Below are positions 17,883 through 27,624 of a stretch of DNA of 64,000 nt, piece by piece. Origin of the DNA: an uncultured Oscillospiraceae bacterium (GTDB lineage: Bacteria > Bacillota > Clostridia > Oscillospirales > Acutalibacteraceae). The stretch lies in contig UQHH01000006.1 of the NCBI GenBank assembly GCA_900540865.1, positions 1 through 64,000 of the forward strand. The letters run 5' to 3'. The notes below the pieces were generated by a model, which saw only the letters and a list, made by a program, of their open reading frames with translations, was not told the origin of the DNA and did not search any database. Each line of letters opens with the position of its first letter. The first letter of the stretch is position 1. The position numbers were made by a program, and so were the translations under genes.

Positions 17883-20800
17883 TTAAACCTCGATGGAACC
17901 GTTTAAGTGGAACGAATATAGCACGCATTCGCGCACGGGCAGTCCCGTGCATTGCTCCATCGCGCGGCGGTAAAGCTCTAGCTGCGTATGGTAGCGGCTT
18001 CTAAGCTCCTCCATGGCCTTTACACGGTCGGTCTTATAATCGACGATAACGATTCCGCCCGCCTCCTCAAACGCGCAGTCAACAGCGCCCTGTAAAATAA
18101 TTTCTTCGTCACTATAAGGCGGCTTCAGCCCACTGTCGGCTAAGCCCGCCTTTATTTTTACCGTGAAACGAAATTCCCTGTACTGCTTTTCCGCGCGGAG
18201 AAAGCGCCGCATGACACCGCTTTGCAGGCAGGCGTTTATCTGCCCGAGCGGTACGGCCTGCCGCTGTTCATTTGTGATAAACCCCTGTTCCGTAAGCCTT
18301 GCAAGCTCCCCCTGCGGGGAGGCAAGAAATGCTTTAAAATCCGCGAACTGCATAAAAGCGTGCAGGGCAACCCCGCGCTGTGCACCCGTCATTTTTTCCT
18401 TTTGTAGGAACGCGGGCCGCGCGGAAAAAGCGTATTCCCCGCGGCTTTCCTCATGGGAAAGCTCGGAAGCTGAAACCTTTACGGGAATCGAGCTGAGCGT
18501 TTGATACGGGTAACACGATGTAATCCGACGAATTACAGGAGTTAAATCAAAAGGCTGGGCGGACGCAAGCTTTTCTGTCTGCGCAGCCTCTGCGGGCTCT
18601 TCCAAAACAGCGGGCATTTCCCCTTCGATTATGCTGATTTCCCATGGAAGGCAGGGCTCGCATTCTATTATCCGCGGCATACCCGCAAGCTCACGCAGTT
18701 CATCACCGTCCGGGTGCATCAGCGCACACTGGGTTATCCAGTTGGAAATACACGAGGCGCCGCGTACAATGTATGGCAATACCGCGCTTTCCCCCGTCAG
18801 GCGGGAAGCCATCGTTTCAAGATAGCGCCGCGGGTTCTTCTGGGTGGAAAGAACAATGAGCTTCTCTCTTGCGCGCGTCATCGCGACATAGAGCACGCGA
18901 AGCTCCTCCGATTTTCCGTCGCGTTCAAGCTCCAGCGAAACCGCCCCGCGCGGCATTGTGGAATACCGGCACATGCGCTGCGTGTCCTTCCGGCGGATGC
19001 CGATGCCCAGCTCGGCGTGGAGAAGCACCTCGTCCGTTTTGTCGCTGTTGAAGCTGCGCGCGGTCGCCGCGAGAAAGCAGAACGGGAATTCCAGTCCCTT
19101 GGAATGGTGGATGCTCATTACCCTGACGCTTTCCGACTGCGAAAGCGCCGCGGCGTTCGTTTTCAGGTCGCAGCTCTGTTCCTCCAAACGGTCAATATAC
19201 CGGACAAAGCCGGAAAGCCCGCCGCCTGACGACTGCTCGTAATTTTTAGCGTATTCCTGCAAAAGGCGCAGGTTTGAAAGCCCAAGCGCCCCGTTTTTCC
19301 GGGAACGCACCAGCGCGGGATACCCTGTGCGCGTATAGATAAAATGGATGAGCAGGTCTGTTGGCGCTGTAGCGGCAAGCGTCCTGCAATCTTCCAAATC
19401 GGCAAGGAGCTGCCGGGCAGGGAGGCTTCCCTCCCGCTCATAGGCCTTGAGCGCGAAATAAAGCCTGCCCTTGGGCTTTAGGATGCGCATTTGCGCAAGG
19501 TCGTCCGGTGTAAAGCCGTAAACCGGGCTCAGCATCACATTTAAAAGCGGGATGTCCTGTAATGGATTGTCGATAAGGCGCAGGAAGGAAACCATGACCG
19601 CGACCTCCCGCGCGCAGAGGAAGCCGTCCGACGACTGTGAGGAGGCCGGGATGCCCAGGGCCATGAGCTCCTTTACATATACGCTTGCGTGCGTGGTGGC
19701 ACTTCTGAGCAAAATACAGAAATCGCTGTATTTTGCCGCGCGGCGGGCGCCGTTTTCCGTTACCTGATGGCTTTCCATATAGCTATGTATCATGTGCGCG
19801 ATGTGGCGCGCCTCCAGTACGTCCGCGCAATCCTCGTTCTGCGCGCCGGAATCGAGCAGGTGGAAAACCATGTCGGGGGTAGCGTCCGCCTCGTACTGCG
19901 CGCCGGCTGCCAGCTCCTCCTCTTGGGTGTATTCCATTCCCCCTACCTCTTTTGACATCAGGCGGCGGAAAACAAAGTTGACCGCGTCCGTTACGCCCTG
20001 CCTGCTGCGGAAATTTTTATCGAGTATGATTTTCGCCGGGTAATTGTCCAAAGCCGGGTCATAAAGCGCGTACGCGTCCTTGCGGCGCAGAAAAATTTCG
20101 GGCATTGCCTGGCGGAAGCCGTAGATGCTCTGCTTGACGTCGCCTACGACGAACAGGCGTTTTCCGTCGCCGCTGAGCGCGCGGAAAATCAAGTCCTGTA
20201 TTTCATTCGCGTCCTGGTATTCGTCTACCATGACCTCCGCAAACCGCTTGGCGGCAGCCTGCGCCTGCGGCGTAAATTCCGCGCCGGACGGCGTTTCGGT
20301 TACGAGCAGGGAAAGCGCCCAATGCTCCAGGTCGTTGAAATCGGCAATATTCTTTTCGCGCTTTCGCTTTTCGTATTCCCGCGAAAAGAGGCGTACCGCG
20401 GAAAACAGCTCGTGTACGAGCGGCGCAAGCTCACGGATGTCGTCCCGGCACTGCTGTTCGCTCTGGGTAAAGAGCGAGCAGAGGCTTTTCACTGTTTTCT
20501 TTAACAGGTCGCGGCTGCTTTGTATTTTTAGCTTTACGGCGTCGTCCTTATAGCCGCGCGCGCTTTGGAAACGCGCGGAAAAATCAAACGACGACAAATA
20601 ACCGCGTATTTCATCCCATGGGGAGGATGCCACCGTTTCGCAAAGACCCTGCGTAAATTTCAGGTCGAGCTGTAAAAGGCTGCGCAAAGCGTCCCCCAGC
20701 TGCGGCCTTTCTTCAAACAGAGCGAGGGAATTTGCGGCGAGCGCAAGGCAAAAACGCGCGGCGTCCTGCGCGTAGTCCACAGTAACCCTTCCCCACTGCG

Positions 20801-21425
20801 TTTCGGTGACGGGGCATTCCTGGGAATACATCCGCTCCTTTTTTTGCAGCCAGCTTTCCGGGAACGGATGCGCGCATAAAAACTCGTAGAGCTTCAACAC
20901 CACCTGCTGGAGCAAGTAATCGCTTTTGGCTGTGCTGAAATAATCGGCAAAGAGCGAAAAGGCTTCGTCCTCGTTTTCATAGAGCTCTTCCAGTACGTTA
21001 TTTATGGCCTCAGCCTTTAAAATGGCGAGCTCGCTCTCCTCCGCAAGGCGGAAATCGGGCGAAATATCGAGCGCGAAGAAGTTTTCACGCACAAGCTCGC
21101 TGCAAAAGCTGTGGATGGTGCTGATATTCGCTTTGGAAAGCAGGAGCTGCTGGCGGCGGAGCGCTGAGTCGAGCGGGTTTTCAGCAATCAGCTCGTCGAG
21201 CTTTAAAGAAATACGCTCCTTCATTTCCGCGGCGGCCGCGCGCGTGAAGGTTACAACGAGCAGCCGGTCCGCGTCGACCGGGCGTACCGGGTCTGTAATG
21301 CGCTCAATTACACGTTCGACCAGCACAGCTGTTTTACCGGAGCCGGCCGCGGCGGAAACGAGCAGCGAACCGTTCTGCGCGTAAATGGCGTTTTTCTGGC
21401 TCTGCGTCCATTTTTTCTGTGCCAT
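17883..21425 (-). CDS. addA: AddA, helicase-nuclease subunit A
   Basis: A 1180-residue UvrD-family 3'-5' helicase with a C-terminal RecB-type nuclease. Walker A is AAAGSGKTAVLVERV, Walker B/DExx is VDEYQDAN, and the nuclease motif IVDYKTDR lies near the C-terminus. With AddB it processes double-strand ends to Chi-type recombination hot spots and loads RecA. Length is close to Bacillus AddA. Its ATG overlaps the addB stop by one base (TGATG), so the pair is translationally coupled. Its stop is three bases from the convergent WYL gene stop, with no obvious terminator between them. Confidence 0.95.
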   Translation of the reverse strand: MAQKKWTQSQKNAIYAQNGSLLVSAAAGSGKTAVLVERVIERITDPVRPVDADRLLVVTFTRAAAAEMKERISLKLDELIAENPLDSALRRQQLLLSKANISTIHSFCSELVRENFFALDISPDFRLAEESELAILKAEAINNVLEELYENEDEAFSLFADYFSTAKSDYLLQQVVLKLYEFLCAHPFPESWLQKKERMYSQECPVTETQWGRVTVDYAQDAARFCLALAANSLALFEERPQLGDALRSLLQLDLKFTQGLCETVASSPWDEIRGYLSSFDFSARFQSARGYKDDAVKLKIQSSRDLLKKTVKSLCSLFTQSEQQCRDDIRELAPLVHELFSAVRLFSREYEKRKREKNIADFNDLEHWALSLLVTETPSGAEFTPQAQAAAKRFAEVMVDEYQDANEIQDLIFRALSGDGKRLFVVGDVKQSIYGFRQAMPEIFLRRKDAYALYDPALDNYPAKIILDKNFRSRQGVTDAVNFVFRRLMSKEVGGMEYTQEEELAAGAQYEADATPDMVFHLLDSGAQNEDCADVLEARHIAHMIHSYMESHQVTENGARRAAKYSDFCILLRSATTHASVYVKELMALGIPASSQSSDGFLCAREVAVMVSFLRLIDNPLQDIPLLNVMLSPVYGFTPDDLAQMRILKPKGRLYFALKAYEREGSLPARQLLADLEDCRTLAATAPTDLLIHFIYTRTGYPALVRSRKNGALGLSNLRLLQEYAKNYEQSSGGGLSGFVRYIDRLEEQSCDLKTNAAALSQSESVRVMSIHHSKGLEFPFCFLAATARSFNSDKTDEVLLHAELGIGIRRKDTQRMCRYSTMPRGAVSLELERDGKSEELRVLYVAMTRAREKLIVLSTQKNPRRYLETMASRLTGESAVLPYIVRGASCISNWITQCALMHPDGDELRELAGMPRIIECEPCLPWEISIIEGEMPAVLEEPAEAAQTEKLASAQPFDLTPVIRRITSCYPYQTLSSIPVKVSASELSHEESRGEYAFSARPAFLQKEKMTGAQRGVALHAFMQFADFKAFLASPQGELARLTEQGFITNEQRQAVPLGQINACLQSGVMRRFLRAEKQYREFRFTVKIKAGLADSGLKPPYSDEEIILQGAVDCAFEEAGGIVIVDYKTDRVKAMEELRSRYHTQLELYRRAMEQCTGLPVRECVLYSFHLNGSIEV

Positions 21426-24400
21426 CAGCTTTCCTCCTTTCCTTCGCCCTCTTGTTCTTCCTGGATATGAAACGCGGTTTTATCCTCAGTAACCTCTACG
21501 CACGCCATGCCGTCCTCATATCCGCACGCAAACGTATACGGGCACCATTTGCACGCGTCATACGTTCCTTTGGCGGGCATTGCGGGGATTTCGCCGGAAA
21601 AGAGGCGCCGCGCCATACCGGTAATCAGCTCGTCGATTCGCTGGAAAACCATATCAAGCTCCCGCCTTGAAACAAGGTATTCACTCCCCTTGTCTACCTT
21701 GAGCGCAAGGGGAGTTTCCGCATCACGCGTTTCTCCCTTTTTGGGCTTTTCTTCCTTGAGGGTGACGGGGATGTATATTCCGCGGCCGTCCGCTTCCATA
21801 CCCTTGATTACGCCGACGTCGTCGAGCAGCACGCCGTTCATCCGGTACGCCTTCGCGCGTTTTTTATCGATGGATTCCGCCGTTTCGTCCTGTTCGGCGT
21901 TAATCACGGGAGAAGCCGCGGGCATATAAAGCACGCCGGCGGGCTCAATCCTATGCTCCTTAGCTTGCGTAATGGCGTATAAATAGATAAGCATTTGCAG
22001 GTTCAGCCCGAAGCTCACGTCAGACAGCACAAACTTTTTCGCGCCGGTTTTATAATCCACTACACGGATATAGGCGGTATTCTCCCTGCGCATGACGTCC
22101 ACGCGGTCGATATAGCCTTCAATTACAACCCTGCCGCCGTCCGAAAGCGTGATTTCATACGGCGGGATGTCCCCGTCCTCCCCCAAATGAAGCTCGAACG
22201 CTTCCGGCAGAAAATCGCTCTGGGAAAGCTCCTTGAGCATATGGCTAATAAGCATGAGCGCGGAGCTTTTCATCCTCCGCAGCATGGAAAGATACCGCTT
22301 TGATTTATCCTGCGCGCCGCCGAAATGCGTGCCGAGATATTCTTCCGTCAGTCCGTCAAGGCGGCGCTCAAGCTCCTGTTCGGAAAGGGAAGCAAGCTGT
22401 GGGACGCTGCCGCTTTTCAGCAGCCGTTCCATTAAGAAATGGATGAGGCTGCCATATTCGGCGGAATCGATTTGCGCGGGCTTTCTCTCCTGCGCGCGCG
22501 CGCCGTAGCGGCAGAAATACTGGAACGGGCACTGATAAAATTTTTCTACCTGAGACGCGGAAAGCCTGAGCTTTTCTTTATGGAACAGCGTTTCACTTAA
22601 ATTTTTCTGACTGACGGCAAAGGGCTCTTCATTCTGCGCGCGCAAAAGCGCGTTTATTTTTGGGGCATACCCGTCAAGCGGCAGGAAGTGACGGTTTATA
22701 AGCTCCTGCGCGGCAGTGTCGTCTTTATAATGCTCCGCGCAAAGCTCAAAGGCCGGCTTTTCTGCCCAAAGCTTATGTGTCCATGGGGTGTCCCTGCCGT
22801 TTTCCGCGTTTATGTATGGGAAAAGCCGCAGCGCCTCGCGAAATAGCGAGGACGGCGCCTTTGCTTCCCCCTTGAGGTCGTTTTCCACACAGGAGAGGAA
22901 CAGCCTTTCCCGCGGCGCGCTCACCGCGCAGTAGGCAAGGAACTTTTCCTGCGCGCCCAGCTCTTCGACCGCGTCGTAAAGCGGCAGTGACATGGAAATC
23001 AGCCGCCTGCGCTCCGCGTCGCTGAAAATACCGCTCGATACGGGCAAATGCGGAAACTCCCCTTCGTTCAAGCCGATAACGAATACCGCCCTGGGAGAGC
23101 TTAGACGAATCCTGTCCGCCGTGCCTATCGTTACTTCGTCGAGGCTGTTTGGGATAAATGAAATCTCCGCGTTTTGAAGCATCAGCTTCAAAAGCTCACA
23201 GTAGCGCTTGGACGGCAGCCGCTTCGTTCCCAAAAGCTGCTCCATCTGGTCGAGGATACCAATGAAAATGTCCCACAGGCGTTCCTGCTCCTGCGCAAGG
23301 GAGGCGTTCCCCTTCTCGCGCTGTTTTTCCGCCTGCTCCTGTAGATTTCTGCTGACGTGAAACGCCTCGAGCAGCCTGTAAACCGCCCTTGAAATATGGG
23401 CGCCGTCGCTGTTTGCAATCCGTTCCTTAAAATCCAAAAGCGGGCCTGTTACAAAGGAGCGCAGACGCTCGGCTTCCTTGAGCTCTTCTTTGTCGGCTTG
23501 CGTGAATTCGTCCGCGTAGCCGCGCGGGTTCTGGGTGAATTCACCCATCCATTTCCCGCCGGAAACATTCCAGACAAAGGCGTAGTTTTCAAGCAGCGCC
23601 GTCTCCTCCGCGTCCAGTCCGCACAGCCCCGTTTTCAGCAGGCGGAACACGCTTTCCGAGGAAAAATAGGTATGTACGCAGTCGAAGGCGGAAAGGACAA
23701 ACCGAATCAGCGGCTTTGACGCGATTTCCTGCGGCCTGTCCATAAAATAGGATACCCCGTATTGCTCGAGCGTCGTATCGAGAATACCGCGGTATCCCTC
23801 AAGCGAGCGGCAAATCACGGCAATGTCGCTGTAATGGTACTCTTTTTTGGTAGTAAGCCGCCGAATGGTGCGGCAGATATAGTCCGATTCTTCGTACACA
23901 TCCTCCGCAGTATATAGCGATATGCCGCCCTGTACTTCTTCACCGCAGGGCGGCGTTCCCGGGCGGTATACGTTCTCCTCGAGGTAAGCGATTTCGCCGG
24001 ATAAAAAACGCTTTGTTTCCGTAAGGCTTATGTCAGGCAGGATTTCGATATTCTGCTCCTTTGCCATGTCCTTTAAGACGCGTTTGGTGCGCCCCGTCGT
24101 AAAAAACAAATCGCTCTTTGCGGAAAATTCCGCCTCGTCCCCGGAAAGCGCTATAGTGAATTTTTCCGATTGCGCAATCATCAGGCGGATGATTTTCTGC
24201 TCCTGTGCCGTAAAGCCGCTGAACCCGTCGGCGTAAATTTGGCAGCCAGTAAAAAACGGCGCGCCCAATATCGATTCATACAGGCGCGTCAGGTCGTCGA
24301 GCGGGTCTATGTAGCTCTCGCTCAATAACGCGTTATAAATATCGGCGATTAAAGCCGTTTCCGTAAGCTTTTGACGTAAGACGGCGTCGTCAGACTGCAT

Positions 24401-24826
24401 AGCCGCGCCGCGCAGCATGTCGCTCGTTACAGCGCACATTTTAAATTCCTTTACCGCGCCCAGCATCAAGGGAATCAGCTCCGGCCGGCCCGCCTGCCTG
24501 CGGTAAAGCGTAAGCTCGTCCTGCGCCTGTTCGATTGCAAGGCTCATCAGGATGCTGCGCGCGCCGTCGTCGACAGCCCTGCCGCCCATTCCCCCGCGGC
24601 TGCGGAAAACATAGTCGGTAAGGCGGCTGAAGCTCAACACCTCTACCCTGCGGCAGTCCTTCGGGCCTAAAAGGCTCAGCATCGTTTTTTCCATTTCAAA
24701 GGACTGCTGCTCCGGGACGAGGAACAGGATGGGAGAAGTCTGGCCGCTTTCAACCTCTTTACGGATTTGCCCGGTAAGATAACAGGTTTTTCCGCTTCCG
24801 CTTCTTCCCATAATAAATTGCAGCAT
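21425..24826 (-). CDS. addB: AddB, helicase-nuclease subunit B
   Basis: A 1133-residue partner of AddA. It has an N-terminal Walker A (GRSGSGKTCYLTG), an inactivated helicase core, a nuclease motif VVDYKTG and four cysteines expected for the [4Fe-4S] staple: one in YQCPFQYFC and the C-x2-C-x5-C set in ACKWCPYTFACG-like sequence near the C-terminus. The nuclease degrades the complementary strand to that cut by AddA. It begins the addBA operon; a TATAAT lies about 25 bases upstream of the ATG without a convincing -35 box. Confidence 0.95.
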   Translation of the reverse strand: MLQFIMGRSGSGKTCYLTGQIRKEVESGQTSPILFLVPEQQSFEMEKTMLSLLGPKDCRRVEVLSFSRLTDYVFRSRGGMGGRAVDDGARSILMSLAIEQAQDELTLYRRQAGRPELIPLMLGAVKEFKMCAVTSDMLRGAAMQSDDAVLRQKLTETALIADIYNALLSESYIDPLDDLTRLYESILGAPFFTGCQIYADGFSGFTAQEQKIIRLMIAQSEKFTIALSGDEAEFSAKSDLFFTTGRTKRVLKDMAKEQNIEILPDISLTETKRFLSGEIAYLEENVYRPGTPPCGEEVQGGISLYTAEDVYEESDYICRTIRRLTTKKEYHYSDIAVICRSLEGYRGILDTTLEQYGVSYFMDRPQEIASKPLIRFVLSAFDCVHTYFSSESVFRLLKTGLCGLDAEETALLENYAFVWNVSGGKWMGEFTQNPRGYADEFTQADKEELKEAERLRSFVTGPLLDFKERIANSDGAHISRAVYRLLEAFHVSRNLQEQAEKQREKGNASLAQEQERLWDIFIGILDQMEQLLGTKRLPSKRYCELLKLMLQNAEISFIPNSLDEVTIGTADRIRLSSPRAVFVIGLNEGEFPHLPVSSGIFSDAERRRLISMSLPLYDAVEELGAQEKFLAYCAVSAPRERLFLSCVENDLKGEAKAPSSLFREALRLFPYINAENGRDTPWTHKLWAEKPAFELCAEHYKDDTAAQELINRHFLPLDGYAPKINALLRAQNEEPFAVSQKNLSETLFHKEKLRLSASQVEKFYQCPFQYFCRYGARAQERKPAQIDSAEYGSLIHFLMERLLKSGSVPQLASLSEQELERRLDGLTEEYLGTHFGGAQDKSKRYLSMLRRMKSSALMLISHMLKELSQSDFLPEAFELHLGEDGDIPPYEITLSDGGRVVIEGYIDRVDVMRRENTAYIRVVDYKTGAKKFVLSDVSFGLNLQMLIYLYAITQAKEHRIEPAGVLYMPAASPVINAEQDETAESIDKKRAKAYRMNGVLLDDVGVIKGMEADGRGIYIPVTLKEEKPKKGETRDAETPLALKVDKGSEYLVSRRELDMVFQRIDELITGMARRLFSGEIPAMPAKGTYDACKWCPYTFACGYEDGMACVEVTEDKTAFHIQEEQEGEGKEES

Positions 24827-24891
24827 AGTACCACCGGCCTAAATACAAGATAGTACCATTATACCTTTTTTTCCGTCATGAGGAAAGTGGT

Positions 24892-25500
24892 TTATTTTTC
24901 TCCCGCGAAAAAACGCGCGATGCTCTCGTATATTTCGACAAATTTGAACTTAATTTCATACTGCGGCTCGTTTTCGACGATTTGAAGCTGACCGTCGTCG
25001 AGCACATCGGAAAGCTCCTGCTTTTCCTCCGCCGCCGGCAGGCAGATGGGCGGGTACATGACGCACCACCAGTTATGCCCCGCGCCCTCTCCGATTGTAA
25101 TGCGCAGCGCGTCGTAATTGCCCGCGGGCATTGCGACACCGTCGTAAATGCGCGTGTTAAACGGCATATTGAGCAGGCTTGCCGTGACGGTATAATCATA
25201 GCCCTGCGAATAGACGAATTCCTGAGCGCCGTCCACGATTGCCTGCATTTGCTGCGCGGTGAGCTGCTTTGCCTCTTCCTTATTGGAAGCAGACGCTAAA
25301 AGTTTGCCGGATTTTTTTAGAATTTCGTCGCGTACCCGAAGCTTTAACGCCTGGTCGTCCGCCGAATCGGAGTTTGCCAGAATATGCAAACGGAGCACGC
25401 TGTCTGAAATGGTTTTGCACTCCGCTGAAAAATAGAGCGCGGAAAACACGATAGATAAAATCAAGCCGAAGCACAATGCCTTTGTTACAGTTTTCTTCAT
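24892..25500 (-). CDS. spoIIR: SpoIIR, sporulation sigma-E activation signal
   Basis: A 202-residue secreted protein (209 if a TTG upstream were used) with an N-terminal signal helix (KALCFGLILSIVFSALYFSA) and the family motif LRLHILANSDS followed by ALKLRVRDEIL. In Bacillus, SpoIIR is made in the forespore under sigma-F and activates the SpoIIGA protease in the mother-cell membrane to process pro-sigma-E. The ATG at 25500 has GGCAGGA eight bases upstream. That Shine-Dalgarno sits in the right arm of a terminator-like hairpin, which suggests tight control. Confidence 0.92.
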   Translation of the reverse strand: MKKTVTKALCFGLILSIVFSALYFSAECKTISDSVLRLHILANSDSADDQALKLRVRDEILKKSGKLLASASNKEEAKQLTAQQMQAIVDGAQEFVYSQGYDYTVTASLLNMPFNTRIYDGVAMPAGNYDALRITIGEGAGHNWWCVMYPPICLPAAEEKQELSDVLDDGQLQIVENEPQYEIKFKFVEIYESIARFFAGEK

Positions 25501-25549
25501 AAAAAAATCCTGCCCTTTCAAGGAATTAATACCTTGATTATGGGCAGGA
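25501..25549 (-). promoter_or_regulatory. terminator-like hairpin sequestering the spoIIR ribosome-binding site
   Basis: On the minus strand TCCTGCCC (25542-25549) can pair with GGGCAGGA (25508-25515), with an inner CAAGG/CCTTG pair (25532-25536 and 25519-25523). A run of seven T follows, and the spoIIR ATG comes directly after it. The structure would end ispE transcripts and also hide the spoIIR Shine-Dalgarno in any read-through RNA. Confidence 0.7.
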
Positions 25550-25558
25550 AATCATTTC

Positions 25559-26443
25559 TTATTCAGTTTCGTTTATAAAACAGCCGTTCGCCACAGGCCT
25601 GACCACAAAGATTTCGCGGTATTGCTTTGTGAGCGCCTGTGCGCAGCCATAGGCCTTCTGCTCGTTTGTAAAAATACCGAAAACAGAAGGTCCGCTGCCG
25701 CTCATACACGCGCCGCATGCGCCGGACGACAATAACGTCTCTTTGATTTCCTTGACCGGCTCAAGGCACAGCACCTCTTCAAAGCCGTTATAAAGAGACT
25801 TAGCGGCTTCTTGTACGCCGCCGTCCTTTAAACGCAGGAGCAGCCGCTCGCTGTGCGGCTTTTCACAGTATGGCTGGCTGTCGCACAAGCGGTAGGCTTC
25901 CTTCGTGCTGACGCCGATTGGCGGCTTTGCAAGCACGATAAAACAGTCCGGCAGGCTGTAAACCGTTTGCAGCCGCGTCCCCGTCCCAGCCGCGTGCATG
26001 GTCCCGCCGTACAGGCAGAACGGCACGTCCGCGCCCACGAGGGCCGCAAGCTCCGAGAGCTTGTCGAGCGTAAGCGGTTCGCCATGGATTTTATTGAGCG
26101 CAAGCAGCACCGCCGCCGCGTCGCTGCTGCCGCCCGCAAGCCCCGCTTCCTTTGGGATTTGCTTGTGTATAGATATGGCGGCGCCTTCGTCCTTTTGTAT
26201 TTCTCTCAAAAACAGCTTTGCCGCTTTATGTGCCGTGTTGCGTTCGTCACAGGGGAGCTCTCTGTCCGAACAGGCTATTTTAATGCCCGGTTCCCGCGCT
26301 GAGGCTACAGTGACCGTATCGTAAAGGCTTACCGACTGCATTATCATATCGACCGTGTGGTAGCCGTCCGCCCTTTTTCCTGTGATGTCGAGCGTCAGAT
26401 TGATTTTTGCCGGTGCGCTGACCGCTACAGTCATAAAACTCAT
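25559..26443 (-). CDS. ispE: 4-diphosphocytidyl-2-C-methyl-D-erythritol kinase
   Basis: A 294-residue GHMP kinase that phosphorylates CDP-methylerythritol in the MEP route to isoprenoids. Signatures are the N-terminal APAKINLTLDI, the ATP loop GLAGGSSDAAAVL and the C-terminal GACMSGSGPSVFG. The first ATG overlaps the aminotransferase stop (ATGA); a second ATG three codons on has better Shine-Dalgarno spacing (AAGGATGAG). It is the third gene of an lrp-aminotransferase-ispE operon. spoIIR follows after a terminator-like hairpin. Confidence 0.93.
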   Translation of the reverse strand: MSFMTVAVSAPAKINLTLDITGKRADGYHTVDMIMQSVSLYDTVTVASAREPGIKIACSDRELPCDERNTAHKAAKLFLREIQKDEGAAISIHKQIPKEAGLAGGSSDAAAVLLALNKIHGEPLTLDKLSELAALVGADVPFCLYGGTMHAAGTGTRLQTVYSLPDCFIVLAKPPIGVSTKEAYRLCDSQPYCEKPHSERLLLRLKDGGVQEAAKSLYNGFEEVLCLEPVKEIKETLLSSGACGACMSGSGPSVFGIFTNEQKAYGCAQALTKQYREIFVVRPVANGCFINETE

Positions 26444-27624
26444 CCTTGTTCTTTTTTGATTTCCTGGAGGAATTCCCTAATCCTGCCGAGCGCTTCGCTG
26501 ATGTGCGTCAGCGAATACGAATAGGAGACGCGCACAAAGCCCTCGCCGCACTTGCCGAACGCCGTGCCGGGCACGACGGCCACATGCTTCGTCTCAATCA
26601 GGCGCAGGCAGAATTCCTCAGAGCTAAGTCCTGTGCTTTTGATGCACGGGAACACATAAAACGCCCCGTGCGGCTCAAAGCAGGAAAGCCCCATCTGCTG
26701 GAACCCGCCGACCATCAGCCTGCGGCGCATGTCGTACTGCGCGCGCATGCTTTCGATGTCACCGTCGCCGTTCTTGAGCGCCTCGATTGCCGCGTACTGC
26801 GCGGTCGTAGGCGCGCACATGATGGCAAACTGGTGCAGCTTGTAGAGCTGTGAAATTACCTCGGCCGGGCCGAGCGCATAGCCCAAACGCCAGCCTGTCA
26901 TTGCATACGATTTTGAAAAGCCGCTTACCACCAGCGTGCGTTCGCGCATGCCTTCTATGTCGGCAATGGAAACGTGCGGCTCGTCGCCGTATGTAAGCTC
27001 CGCGTAAATTTCGTCCGACAAAACGAACAGATTATGTTTGATGATGACTTCAGCGATTTCCTCTAAATCCTTCCGGCGCATAACGCCACCGGTCGGGTTG
27101 TTCGGGAAAGGAAGCACCAAAAGCTTTGTTTTCGGCGTGATGTGCGCTTCTAGCTCCCCTGCTGTCAGGCGGAAGCTGTTTTCCGCCTTTGTCTCGATGA
27201 TGACGGGGACGCCGTCGGCCATTTGCGTGAGCGGCTCATAGCATACGAAGCTCGGCTGCGGGATGAGCACCTCGTCGCCCTTTTCAATCAGGCTGCGCAG
27301 GCAGATGTCGATGGCCTCGGAGCCGCCGACTGTGACGATGCATTCCGAATCGCTGTCGTAATCCACATGAAACCTTCGGCTGAAGTAGCGGCAGATTTCC
27401 TCGCGCAGGAGGGAAAGCCCCGCGTTCGGCGTATACCATGTTTTTCCCTTATCGAGCGATTCTATTCCCGCCTGGCGGATATGCCAGGGGGTTTTGAAGT
27501 CGGGCTCCCCGATGCTCAGGGAGATGACGTGCTCCATCTCGTTTGCGATATCGAAGAATTTGCGGATACCCGACGGCTTGATTTCCTTGATTTTATTATT
27601 CAGTATAGAGTCATAGTTGATCAC
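26440..27624 (-). CDS. class I/II PLP-dependent aminotransferase
   Basis: A 394-residue fold-type I aminotransferase. The PLP-binding lysine lies in VVSGFSKSYAMTGWRLGYALG, the pocket Asp in LFVLSDEIYAELTY, the Asn-Pro in FPNNPTGG, and the substrate-carboxylate Arg in GFVRVSYS. The GTG start overlaps the regulator stop by four bases. Pairing with an Lrp/AsnC regulator suggests an aromatic or aspartate-type amino acid aminotransferase controlled by amino-acid supply. Substrate preference cannot be fixed from sequence alone. Confidence 0.9.
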   Translation of the reverse strand: MINYDSILNNKIKEIKPSGIRKFFDIANEMEHVISLSIGEPDFKTPWHIRQAGIESLDKGKTWYTPNAGLSLLREEICRYFSRRFHVDYDSDSECIVTVGGSEAIDICLRSLIEKGDEVLIPQPSFVCYEPLTQMADGVPVIIETKAENSFRLTAGELEAHITPKTKLLVLPFPNNPTGGVMRRKDLEEIAEVIIKHNLFVLSDEIYAELTYGDEPHVSIADIEGMRERTLVVSGFSKSYAMTGWRLGYALGPAEVISQLYKLHQFAIMCAPTTAQYAAIEALKNGDGDIESMRAQYDMRRRLMVGGFQQMGLSCFEPHGAFYVFPCIKSTGLSSEEFCLRLIETKHVAVVPGTAFGKCGEGFVRVSYSYSLTHISEALGRIREFLQEIKKEQG

